This document shows, one piece after another, positions 23,107 to 29,061 of a stretch of 31,927 nt of DNA (position 1 is its first letter; each line of letters begins with the position of its first letter). Source of the stretch: a virus. The notes under the pieces were generated by a model that had not been told where the DNA came from, searched no databases, and worked only from the letters and a program-made list of their open reading frames with translations. The stretch covers positions 1 through 31,927 of IMG/VR virus record IMGVR_UViG_3300020152_000048, one strand, 5' to 3'. The position numbers and the translations under genes were made by a program.

Positions 23107-24807
23107 ATGTCGGGTCCGTGGGAACAGTTTCAAAATACTGATGCACCAGTAGAAGATGGTCCGTGGAATCAGTTCGTGCCTCAGAAGGTTGCGAACGGTC
23201 AAGCCAATCCCGCCGCACAGACACCACCATCTCCCACGCCATCCGAGTCAGCTCTGAGAGGGGCTGCTCAAGGTTCAACTTTCGGTTTTGGTGATGAGAT
23301 TTCTGCCGCTATCGGAGCGTTACGTCCAACAGAAACGGATCAAGCGCTTGGACGTGGTTACACTGATCGATACGCAACTATTCGCGATCAGTTAAGAGCG
23401 GATAACGAGAAAGCTCAACAAGCAAATCCGATTACTTCCGCAGTTTCTGAAATCATTGCGAGTATACCTACAGCAATAGCAACCGGTGGAAGTGGTTCTG
23501 TCGGAGCTGCAGCTGCAAGTGGTGGTGCCTACGGCCTAGGCAAAAGTAACAAAGAGTCTGTTGGCCAGACCGTAAAAGACACAGCTTTATCAGCTGCCGT
23601 CTCTGGCGTAGCGGCAGGAGTTCTCAATAAAACTCTTTCAGCTGCAAAACAAAGCTTCAAAAGCGCTGGTTTGTCTGCACAAAACGTAGATGCGACGGCA
23701 GTAGATGAATGGGGCAATCTTCTTCAAGCAGCAAAGCCTCCTAGGATTTCCCGAGCTGGTGATGAAGTCCTTAAGATCAATTATGGTGTCGGATCAAAGG
23801 AAGCCATTGAAGTTGGTAGAGAGATGCAAGCGCATCTTAAGGACCCAATTGTTAAGGCTCAAATAACGACAGAACTTATTGAACAGCCTAAGAACATTCA
23901 AAATATTATTGGGAAAGTTCAAAGCCAGGCTGGAAAGGTCTATGACGAAACCATTGCTGGTATGGGCGATGTTCGCGGAGATGTAAGTTCCGTATTCGAT
24001 AAAGCGCGAAAATCTGCTCAAGGTATCTACGAGAAAAGTGATGTCTCTGTTGAGAAGGTAAAGGGTGCTTTGATTTCTGAGATCGATAGTTTTGAAAGCG
24101 CTTTGGTTCAAAAGTATGGATCTCTCAATGATGTTCCTCTTCCTGAGCTAGCCGCACTTAAACAAGATCTTGGGAACTTAATCTTTAAAAAGAAGGCTTT
24201 CAAAAAGCCGGGATCTGATGAAGTCAATGGAGTAGCTCAAAAGTTCTGGGGTGATCTCACTGACACGGTAGCGAAAATCGATATCGAAAAAGGTACCGGT
24301 GGAAAACTGGCTGCTATCGATAAAGTATTCAAAGCTACTTATCGAATGGAAGATTCTATCCCATCAGGTGCTGACCTTTTAGGTTTAACTAATCCTAAAG
24401 GCGTTACAGCAGCCGCAAACTTTGACGACTTTCTTTCTAACTGGGCAGCAGTTCCTGCTGAAATCAGAAAAGTATACGGAGATGAACTTTCCACTTACTT
24501 GAAAGGCGATCTCGCCAAAGTCATTCAAAAAGCACAGATCATGCAAGCTGTAGATAAAGCATCTACACAAGGTATTAATGTATTCGGAGTATCTATTCCT
24601 CTGCCAAATCAAGCGGGACGAATAGATTACGCAAACCGATTAGGATCTCTTTTAGGACCTAAAAAACAAACCACTCCTTCGGGTCTTGAGGGCTTAAGCT
24701 CTGGACTACCAAAAGCACGTCGAATGGTAGCACCAGCTGTCGGAGCACTCACAACTCAATCAGAACCCCCGACGGGAAGAGGTTCTCTTGACGACCTCAA
24801 TAATTAA
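23107..24807 (+). CDS. Internal virion protein with membrane-active region
   Basis: 566 residues. The N-terminal GPWEQF and GPWNQF repeats, a Pro/Ser linker, then ALRGAAQGSTFGFGDEISAAIGAL and ITSAVSEIIASIPTAIATGGSGSVGAAAASGGAYG (about 100-145) form Gly/Ala-rich amphipathic or hydrophobic helices. The GPW.QF start and SFGFGDE motif are recurrent in podovirus ejection or tail-lysozyme-type proteins. No lytic domain is visible. The remainder is helical. The likely role is a channel component for DNA translocation. The end overlaps the holin start by 20 bases. Confidence 0.65.
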   Translation: MSGPWEQFQNTDAPVEDGPWNQFVPQKVANGQANPAAQTPPSPTPSESALRGAAQGSTFGFGDEISAAIGALRPTETDQALGRGYTDRYATIRDQLRADNEKAQQANPITSAVSEIIASIPTAIATGGSGSVGAAAASGGAYGLGKSNKESVGQTVKDTALSAAVSGVAAGVLNKTLSAAKQSFKSAGLSAQNVDATAVDEWGNLLQAAKPPRISRAGDEVLKINYGVGSKEAIEVGREMQAHLKDPIVKAQITTELIEQPKNIQNIIGKVQSQAGKVYDETIAGMGDVRGDVSSVFDKARKSAQGIYEKSDVSVEKVKGALISEIDSFESALVQKYGSLNDVPLPELAALKQDLGNLIFKKKAFKKPGSDEVNGVAQKFWGDLTDTVAKIDIEKGTGGKLAAIDKVFKATYRMEDSIPSGADLLGLTNPKGVTAAANFDDFLSNWAAVPAEIRKVYGDELSTYLKGDLAKVIQKAQIMQAVDKASTQGINVFGVSIPLPNQAGRIDYANRLGSLLGPKKQTTPSGLEGLSSGLPKARRMVAPAVGALTTQSEPPTGRGSLDDLNN

Positions 24808-25183
24808 CTCACTAACAAAGGTTTTCTTTCTATTGATGGCAATTCTCGCGCCAATACAAGCTGTCATGGCTACAGTTGGCTTCTTAATCTTCGTCGATCT
24901 CGCTACTGGTATTTGGGCTGCTCTAAAGCGTAGCGAAAAAATCACGTCTGCAGCGATCCGTCGCACTCTCAGCAAAATGGTTATCTATCAAACTGCTGTG
25001 ATCTCAGGTTTCTTAATTGAGCAATACATTCTCTCTAATGAACTACCGATCACCAAGGTTGTTGCTGGTTTTATAGGACTCGTAGAATTCAAGTCCATTT
25101 TAGAGAACGGCAACGTAATCCTTGGAACCAACATCTTTAAACTGCTTATAGCTAAACTAGGCAGTAAGAACGATCAACTCTGA
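24788..25183 (+). CDS. Phage holin (family 4-like)
   Basis: A 131-residue membrane protein that should permeabilise the inner membrane and time lysis. Hydrophobic segments lie at about 10-42 (FFLLMAILAPIQAVMATVGFLIFVDLATGIWAAL), about 63-82 and 88-100. The DLATGIWAALKRSEKITSAAIRRTLSKM stretch matches the D...G...A.K...I.S...R....K pattern of family 4 holins. Start TTG at 24788 has AGAGG about 6 bases upstream; the next in-frame ATG (24836) would cut the first span. Confidence 0.75.
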   Translation: MTTSIINSLTKVFFLLMAILAPIQAVMATVGFLIFVDLATGIWAALKRSEKITSAAIRRTLSKMVIYQTAVISGFLIEQYILSNELPITKVVAGFIGLVEFKSILENGNVILGTNIFKLLIAKLGSKNDQL

Positions 25184-25186
25184 CCA

Positions 25187-25212
25187 GTCCTCCCTATCTC
25201 GGGTGGTAAAAT
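25187..25212 (+). promoter_or_regulatory. Putative late-class promoter P6
   Basis: GTCCTC (25187-25192), 11 bases, TGG, TAAAAT (25207-25212); 7 bases to the ATG at 25220 with no Shine-Dalgarno. Gives the spanin-endolysin part its own start after the holin gene. Confidence 0.5.
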
Positions 25213-25219
25213 TAGATAT

Positions 25220-25522
25220 ATGGTCTCTCTTCTACTCCCACTCTTAACCAACAAGCTGTTCTGGGCAATTGTCGTAAGCGCTTTAGGCGCAATTACGTTT
25301 TTCTGGAAAGGCTACTCTGCGGGGAAGAAGAACGTACTCGAGCAATCACGAGATGCTTTAGACAAACTGAAAGCAGACGTGAAGCAAACGGAAGCTAAAA
25401 ACCAAGCTGACAACACCCAGAGAGAAAAAGATGTACAAGCTGTCAATCGCACTTCTGCTATCAGTGATCTTATCAGCATGTGGAATGCACTCAATAAAAA
25501 GGATCGAGATCCTAAAGCCTGA
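25220..25522 (+). CDS. Inner-membrane spanin (Rz-like)
   Basis: A 100-residue protein with an N-terminal membrane span (about 12-30, NKLFWAIVVSALGAITFFW), then a charged coiled coil (SRDALDKLKADVKQTEAKNQADNTQREKDVQ). This is the usual i-spanin layout: anchored in the inner membrane and reaching across the periplasm. The overlapping lipoprotein gene starting at 25431 in another frame is the typical partner. Together they fuse the membranes in the last lysis step. Confidence 0.7.
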   Translation: MVSLLLPLLTNKLFWAIVVSALGAITFFWKGYSAGKKNVLEQSRDALDKLKADVKQTEAKNQADNTQREKDVQAVNRTSAISDLISMWNALNKKDRDPKA

Positions 25523-25691
25523 TCGAGTTGAAAACGAGATCGTGGATTTCGAACTCTGCGAAAACAACAAAATTTGCACATCAGATGAAGGCTTCAAAAG
25601 TCTGATTCGAAATCGAATTAATACCGAAAGTTATATTAAACAGCTCGAGCGTCTTTTAGACACTCTAGCCGAACCGGTGGAGGCTAATTGA
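25431..25691 (+). CDS. Outer-membrane spanin lipoprotein (Rz1-like)
   Basis: 86 residues, with signal MYKLSIALLLSVILSAC (lipobox LSAC, Cys17) and Gly at +2. The first 92 bases are inside the i-spanin gene in another frame, the classic Rz/Rz1 arrangement. The mature part is longer than lambda Rz1 and not Pro-rich; it has a Cys pair (ELCENNKIC) and a C-terminal helix. GAGAG lies about 9 bases before the ATG. The lipoprotein at 25935 is an alternative o-spanin candidate. Confidence 0.65.
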   Translation: MYKLSIALLLSVILSACGMHSIKRIEILKPDRVENEIVDFELCENNKICTSDEGFKSLIRNRINTESYIKQLERLLDTLAEPVEAN

Positions 25692-25951
25692 AAAATAAAC
25701 TGAAAAAATTAATTAAAGCTGCAAAACCAAAGGTTAAGAAAGCTGCTTCCGTTTTGTGGAAACACCTACCCTTCATCCTTCTCGTTTGGCTCGTTTGCCG
25801 AGTTGAAATGCTTCACGCGAAACTTGATGCGTTGATTGTTTCGATTAATCAACTCGGTTATATGATCTGGCTCAACTTAGTTGCTGCCGCTGATCAGTTT
25901 CATGCTGCGATTGAATCCATCCTGAGTCTTTTCCGTGGAGACGGGGTCTAA
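25688..25951 (+). CDS. Small membrane protein in lysis cassette
   Basis: 87 residues, TTG start overlapping the previous stop as TTGA, with GGAGG 5 bases upstream. A very basic N-terminus (KNKLKKLIKAAKPKVKKAASVLWKH) precedes one strong span (LPFILLVWLVCRV) and an amphipathic C-terminal helix. The cationic head plus span could suit a second holin, an antiholin or a lysis regulator. No family recognised. Confidence 0.6.
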   Translation: MKNKLKKLIKAAKPKVKKAASVLWKHLPFILLVWLVCRVEMLHAKLDALIVSINQLGYMIWLNLVAAADQFHAAIESILSLFRGDGV

Positions 25952-26147
25952 TCAACGCAAGCTTTTCCTGCTTGCGCTTCTTATCTTGTTAATCATCACA
26001 GCCCTTTCCGGCTGTGGTGGTACGCGAATACCACCCAAATCCAAAATCCCATGCACGACCCCGCTCCTATGTGAGGTGCCGAGGGAGCGGAGCCGTTTCT
26101 TATGGGTACCTCCTTTTTTGCGGGATGGGTCCTTTGCGAATGATTAA
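25935..26147 (+). CDS. Small Pro-containing lipoprotein
   Basis: 70 residues from GTG 25935. Signal with a long hydrophobic core (LFLLALLILLIITALSGC, Cys27 lipobox LSGC), then a short tail rich in Pro, Arg and Cys (RIPPKSKIPCTTPLLC). In size and Pro content it resembles Rz1-type o-spanins more than the 25431 product does. Overlaps its neighbours at both ends (17 bases with the previous gene, 8 with the endolysin). The second half could partly reflect non-coding sequence. Confidence 0.5.
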   Translation: METGSNQRKLFLLALLILLIITALSGCGGTRIPPKSKIPCTTPLLCEVPRERSRFLWVPPFLRDGSFAND

Positions 26148-26499
26148 AGAATCAGAAATCATGAAGGGCCAGGCTTGCCCCAAAGATTATGCAGCAAATC
26201 TGCAAAAGTTGCTGAAGTCTTTGAACAAGTTTCGTTCTGCTTACGGGAAACCGATGATTGTGACCTCTGGTTATCGGTCACCTGAGCACAACCGCAAGAT
26301 AGGCGGTGCAAAGAACTCGGCTCATCTTTCTTGTCAAGCTGCTGACTTCTCAGATCCAGATCGAAAACTGGCTGAGTTCTGTCTAAATAACGAAGCACTT
26401 CTTGAATCATGTGGTCTTTGGGTGGAACATCCTTCTTACACTCCGACATGGGTACATCTCCAAATCCGCCCCGTCTCACAACGCTATTTCAAGCCTTAG
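26140..26499 (+). CDS. Endolysin, M15-family peptidoglycan peptidase
   Basis: A zinc peptidase that cuts peptide cross-bridges in the cell wall. From the ATG at 26140 (119 residues): MIVTSGYRSPEHNRKIGG (39-56), zinc motif SAHLSCQAADF with His62 and Asp69 (the usual SxHxxGxAxD, with Gly replaced by Cys), probable catalytic Glu96 in WVEHP, and third zinc ligand His106 in TWVHLQ. Length fits single-domain M15_3 endolysins. The open frame runs up to 26014, but that part overlaps the lipoprotein and resembles nothing. An ATG at 26125 is possible. No signal peptide, so it needs the holin. Confidence 0.8.
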   Translation: MIKESEIMKGQACPKDYAANLQKLLKSLNKFRSAYGKPMIVTSGYRSPEHNRKIGGAKNSAHLSCQAADFSDPDRKLAEFCLNNEALLESCGLWVEHPSYTPTWVHLQIRPVSQRYFKP

Positions 26500-26681
26500 T
26501 CATCGTGTGATGGGTGAAGAATAAGTATTCTGAGCTTTGCCTGTGGCCTTTGTAACTTGATAGTTGAGAGAAGTATTTCAGCTGCGTTAGCATCGTCCAT
26601 AAACTCTCCGTGATTTATGAGATTCCAAGGATCATTCTCAACGATTTGTTCTACTACTATGTAGGTCGTGTCCATATACAT
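26496..26681 (-). CDS. Hypothetical 61-residue protein
   Basis: A plausible small soluble protein (MDTTYIVVEQIVENDPWNLINHGEFMDDANAAEILLSTIKLQ). Its stop interlocks with the endolysin stop on the other strand (4-base overlap). There is no clear Shine-Dalgarno; start at 26681 or at the second Met (26675). The amino-acid pattern is coherent but no family is recognised. Confidence 0.45.
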   Translation of the reverse strand: MYMDTTYIVVEQIVENDPWNLINHGEFMDDANAAEILLSTIKLQRPQAKLRILILHPSHDD

Positions 26682-26693
26682 AATGATAGTTAA

Positions 26694-26735
26694 CCACCGA
26701 CGTCATTGGGGTTGAGCAAAGACGTCGATGGCTAC
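26694..26735 (+). terminator. Terminator-like hairpin after the late operon
   Basis: CCACCGACGTC (26694-26704) pairs with GACGTCGATGG (26721-26731), 11 positions with one mismatch, around a 16-base loop. Followed by CTACCTTTT. It lies about 200 bases past the endolysin and could end rightward late transcription before it meets the leftward block. The T-tract is weak. Confidence 0.35.
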
Positions 26736-26789
26736 CTTTTCCTCTCTTCCAACTTTTCCCCTCCCACTCCTTGCGATGAGGTTGTGCTG

Positions 26790-26978
26790 TTAGCTATTGC
26801 GCTGCTTTACCCTTGAGATCTGTTTTAAACATTTGTTCAATTTCGTCTCCACAAGATCCAACCGATTAGCCAGGGCCTTTATGTCGGTTACTCGAACCAT
26901 CATGTACTCGTGACTGTCTGCGGATCTGAACTTGTAAGCTCTAGCGAGTCTTTCTTTTAGTCTTTGTGGGTCCATCAT
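26790..26978 (-). CDS. Small helical protein
   Basis: 62 residues, mostly charged helix with heptad character (LANRLDLVETKLNKCLKQISRVKQ). GCGAGGCGA lies before the ATG (26978, or the next Met). No recognised family. Lies downstream of integrase, on the same strand, after a short AT-rich gap. Confidence 0.5.
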   Translation of the reverse strand: MMDPQRLKERLARAYKFRSADSHEYMMVRVTDIKALANRLDLVETKLNKCLKQISRVKQRNS

Positions 26979-27020
26979 TCGCCTCGCAAATAAATATATA
27001 TTTAAATAAATGGCAATATA

Positions 27021-27053
27021 ACTTTAGTTTAATAAATAAAGACACTTTAGTTT
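27021..27053. repeat. Direct repeat ACTTTAGTTT
   Basis: Two exact 10-base copies (27021-27030, 27044-27053), 23 bases apart start to start, in the AT-rich gap just past the integrase stop. They could be integrase arm or directionality sites, or chance in AT-rich DNA. Confidence 0.3.
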
Positions 27054-27064
27054 TTTTTTGGATT

Positions 27065-28111
27065 TTATAGCTTGGCCGCTCTGGATAAGGATTCTGGTGT
27101 AGCGATGAAACCAGCGTAGTACTTTTCTACTACGGCAACGGTGTCTCCGAGAAAAGTAGCAACGTCGTAGATTGGAAGGCCCTTTGAAAGCCAGTAGACA
27201 CTGTAGGAGTGTCGTAAGTCATGGAACGTGATCGCACGCCCTAAAGCTTTTTTGGAAGCGTGACGAACTTTCTTTGAGAAAGACATTTTTCGATGTTTTA
27301 AACGTTCCTCAATCGAGATCGCAATCCATTGCTTCATGTAACCTTCGTAACCCTTGATCATGAGAGCTACTCGAGGTTTACGGTTTTTTGTCTGACGAAT
27401 AACTTTGTCGTAATCCGCTTGTTTATAAATAGCGAGCTCCCTGCCTGAAAGGGATTGGGGTTCCAGTGCAAACAATTCTCCAGCTCTGCAACCAGAACCG
27501 AACGCAGCTGCACAAAGCAGCTTCAGAAAGTCACTCTCTAAGTGTGTTAGAATTTTCTGAAATTCTTCTTCAGTAACAGACCGTACTTGATGAAACTCTT
27601 CTCTTGCCCGCTTCAGTTTCACATTTACTCGAAAGTGCCTAAGAATCTGATTCAGAGTAGAAATTATTTCTCGCTGTTTGTTGCCTGCGTAGTTTTTGTT
27701 CACAGCATTCTGAAGTTCACGACGGGAGGCAGAAAGTAGTGAATAGCTACCTACAGCATCAACTGCCCTGACCAGTCGATTCCATGCTGAATCGACATCA
27801 ACTATTTCCCGGTCGGCGTACTCTTCTTCCCAATACTGATTGAGAAGTCTCTTATTCGCTTCGTTAAACAACACAGCTCGTTTTGGGGAAAGTTGATGGA
27901 TGACGTCTTTACAAGCAAGTTGAGCTTCAATGAAAGTCAGCTTTCCTGAACGGAACAACTGATTAATTGAATCGATAGCCTCTGACCTGTAGACTCTGGT
28001 TTTGCCGTCAGGAAGACGTTCGATGAGAGAAAACTTAGCCGACTCGTTTTTTGCGGTTGGGCTCTTCAGGTAAATTGAACAACGTTCTAGGGTTTGTAAG
28101 ATCCGAGGCAT
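27065..28111 (-). CDS. int: Tyrosine-family integrase
   Basis: A 348-residue site-specific recombinase. The catalytic domain shows Arg209 (GSGCRAGELFAL), Lys242 (QTKNRK), HDLRHSYSVYW with His297 and Arg300, and the nucleophile Tyr331/Tyr332 in EKYYAG. The usual His/Trp before the tyrosine (LGH) is Asp323 (LGDT). This variant probably remains active, because the other residues are intact. The N-terminal half should carry the arm/core-binding domains. The start at 28111 has no good Shine-Dalgarno and overlaps a small ORF (28035-28187), so the true N-terminus is uncertain. It sits downstream of tRNA-Phe and the candidate attP. Confidence 0.87.
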   Translation of the reverse strand: MPRILQTLERCSIYLKSPTAKNESAKFSLIERLPDGKTRVYRSEAIDSINQLFRSGKLTFIEAQLACKDVIHQLSPKRAVLFNEANKRLLNQYWEEEYADREIVDVDSAWNRLVRAVDAVGSYSLLSASRRELQNAVNKNYAGNKQREIISTLNQILRHFRVNVKLKRAREEFHQVRSVTEEEFQKILTHLESDFLKLLCAAAFGSGCRAGELFALEPQSLSGRELAIYKQADYDKVIRQTKNRKPRVALMIKGYEGYMKQWIAISIEERLKHRKMSFSKKVRHASKKALGRAITFHDLRHSYSVYWLSKGLPIYDVATFLGDTVAVVEKYYAGFIATPESLSRAAKL

Positions 28112-28187
28112 CTGCTAGTTTCTTGAGCTCAGTATATAGCAGACTTATAGATTTGAGGGGAGCGAAGCCAGAAGCTTCAAGCCTCAT
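28035..28187 (-). CDS. Small ORF overlapping integrase start, possible excisionase-type accessory
   Basis: 50 residues (MRLEASGFAPLKSISLLYTELKKLADA...) with an excellent GGAG 5-6 bases before the ATG at 28187, better than that of integrase itself. Ends in basic PNRKKRVG. It overlaps the integrase frame by 77 bases. It could be a directionality factor, a leader that couples translation, or the displaced N-terminus of integrase if there is a frameshift. No family recognised. Confidence 0.4.
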   Translation of the reverse strand: MRLEASGFAPLKSISLLYTELKKLADASDLTNPRTLFNLPEEPNRKKRVG

Positions 28188-28240
28188 AGCTCTCCGTATT
28201 AGACGAGCATATCTCCAAGTGGTGAGATCTACTAAGGAAT

Positions 28241-28313
28241 TGCCCAGAGGCGGAATCGAACCACCGACACGGAGATTTTCAGTCTCCTGCTCTACCGACT
28301 GAGCTATCTGGGC
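28241..28313 (-). tRNA. tRNA-Phe (GAA)
   Basis: Complete 73-base cloverleaf on the minus strand. Acceptor stem GCCCAGA/TCTGGGC; D-arm GCTCAGTCGGTAGAGC; anticodon stem GGAGA/TCTCC around loop CTGAAAA (anticodon GAA); T-arm GGTGG TTCGATT CCGCC; discriminator A. No encoded CCA. Lies directly upstream of integrase and downstream of a promoter at 28416-28388. Confidence 0.93.
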
Positions 28314-28320
28314 ATCTTTA

Positions 28321-28344
28321 CCGTTAACTTTGCTAACGGTTTTT
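28321..28344 (+). promoter_or_regulatory. CCGTTA/TAACGG hairpin with T-run (site F)
   Basis: CCGTTA (28321-28326), 7-base loop, TAACGG (28334-28339), then TTTTTC. On the plus strand it looks like a weak terminator. On the minus strand it reads CGTTAGCAAAGTTAACG, related to the AGCAAA operator elements. It lies between the tRNA promoter and the tRNA. Confidence 0.3.
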
Positions 28345-28387
28345 CTAAATCGTTTAACGGTACTCGACATTTACTTCACTCTTAGCG

Positions 28388-28416
28388 CCTATAAAGCACT
28401 TTTAAATTACACACAA
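28388..28416 (-). promoter_or_regulatory. Promoter for tRNA-Phe / integrase
   Basis: On the minus strand TTGTGT (28416-28411), a 17-base spacer, TATAGG (28393-28388). Start expected near 28381, about 70 bases before the tRNA. It touches the candidate attP core, so integration could separate or alter it. Confidence 0.45.
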
Positions 28417-28418
28417 AA

Positions 28419-28440
28419 ATTTTCAGTCCTCTGCTCTACC
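28419..28440 (-). other. Candidate attP core: tRNA-Phe fragment
   Basis: Twenty-two bases on the minus strand beginning GGTAGAGCAGAGGACTGAAA match the 3' side of a D-stem, the anticodon stem and the loop of a bacterial tRNA-Phe, ending in the anticodon loop. The stem half is GAGGA, not the GGAGA of the complete tRNA next to it, so it is not a simple local duplication. It looks like the identity block with a host gene. Next to it GCTCTACC / GGTAAGAGC (28433-28457) form an imperfect inverted repeat around 8 bases. Confidence 0.5.
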
Positions 28441-28474
28441 GGTCCATTGGTAAGAGCACCAAAACGGGCAGGCT

Positions 28475-28738
28475 TTATTCCTTATCGACTGTTGAGATAC
28501 TGAAAGCCTCAGCCAGCATTTCCTGGCCCAAGGTTGTGAGCATGGTTTGAGCTATCCCGATGGATTCGAAATCAAGGCCGTAGGCAGCTACGTTTGGGAT
28601 GCCGTTTTTGGGAGTGAAGATGACGGTTAAGGATCTAGTCTCCTCGTATTGAAGACGAGCAACTAAGTCCTTGAGCATATCGAGAGCCTCTTTGGAGAGG
28701 CGTTTAGAAGGGTCAAAATCGACTACTTTACCAGCCAT
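28475..28738 (-). CDS. Conserved small phage protein
   Basis: 87 residues (VVDFDPSKRLSKEALDMLKDLVARLQ, TLTVIF-like strand, then DFESIGIAQTMLTTLGQEMLAEAF). The IAQTMLTTLGQEMLAEAF ending is typical of small phage proteins of unknown function. It overlaps the upstream gene by 16 bases and is the last of a three-gene coupled set. Confidence 0.65.
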   Translation of the reverse strand: MAGKVVDFDPSKRLSKEALDMLKDLVARLQYEETRSLTVIFTPKNGIPNVAAYGLDFESIGIAQTMLTTLGQEMLAEAFSISTVDKE

Positions 28739-29061
28739 ACGACCGCCCCCATCAAAATTGAAACGCCAGAGGCGATATAGGCCGCTACTTTGTAGAACTG
28801 AATTTCAGAGCGAAAGTAGGCGATAGCATTGCTTAGGGATTGACGTGTTTCAAAGTCAGCCTTGCGCCCTTCTTGCTTTGCCTTCTCAATCTCATCGGCA
28901 AGTTGAGTTAATGTTTGATGAACGTAAGTATGCTGATCTCCAATAAAGGTGATCACGCTCCTGACTGAAGCGTCTAACTCACCCACCCTTTGCTGGATGG
29001 TTTGATTGACCTGTGACTTGTGATATTCGATCACTGCTGGATTAAGAAACTTACTATCCAT
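28723..29061 (-). CDS. Coiled-coil protein with C-terminal membrane anchor
   Basis: 112 residues. A long helical, heptad-rich body (about 15-90, TLTQLADEIEKAKQEGRKADFETRQSLSNAI) ends in one hydrophobic span (about 92-110, VAAYIASGVSILMGAVVWLV), a tail-anchored layout. The start overlaps the upstream Maf-like gene by 8 bases, so the two are probably coupled and may act together at the membrane. Confidence 0.65.
   Translation of the reverse strand: MDSKFLNPAVIEYHKSQVNQTIQQRVGELDASVRSVITFIGDQHTYVHQTLTQLADEIEKAKQEGRKADFETRQSLSNAIAYFRSEIQFYKVAAYIASGVSILMGAVVWLVK

Noticed and set aside
26014-26139. Long N-terminal extension of the endolysin
   Set aside because: Overlaps the lipoprotein gene out of frame and lacks any signal or domain; the M15 domain is complete from 26140.
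28188-28370. Upstream extension of the small ORF that overlaps integrase
   Set aside because: It is a translation straight through the tRNA-Phe gene (IAQSVEQETENL, VGGSIPP), a common artefact.
28433-28457. GCTCTACC/GGTAAGAGC as part of a second tRNA on the plus strand
   Set aside because: It resembles a D-arm, but no acceptor, anticodon or T-arm can be folded around it.
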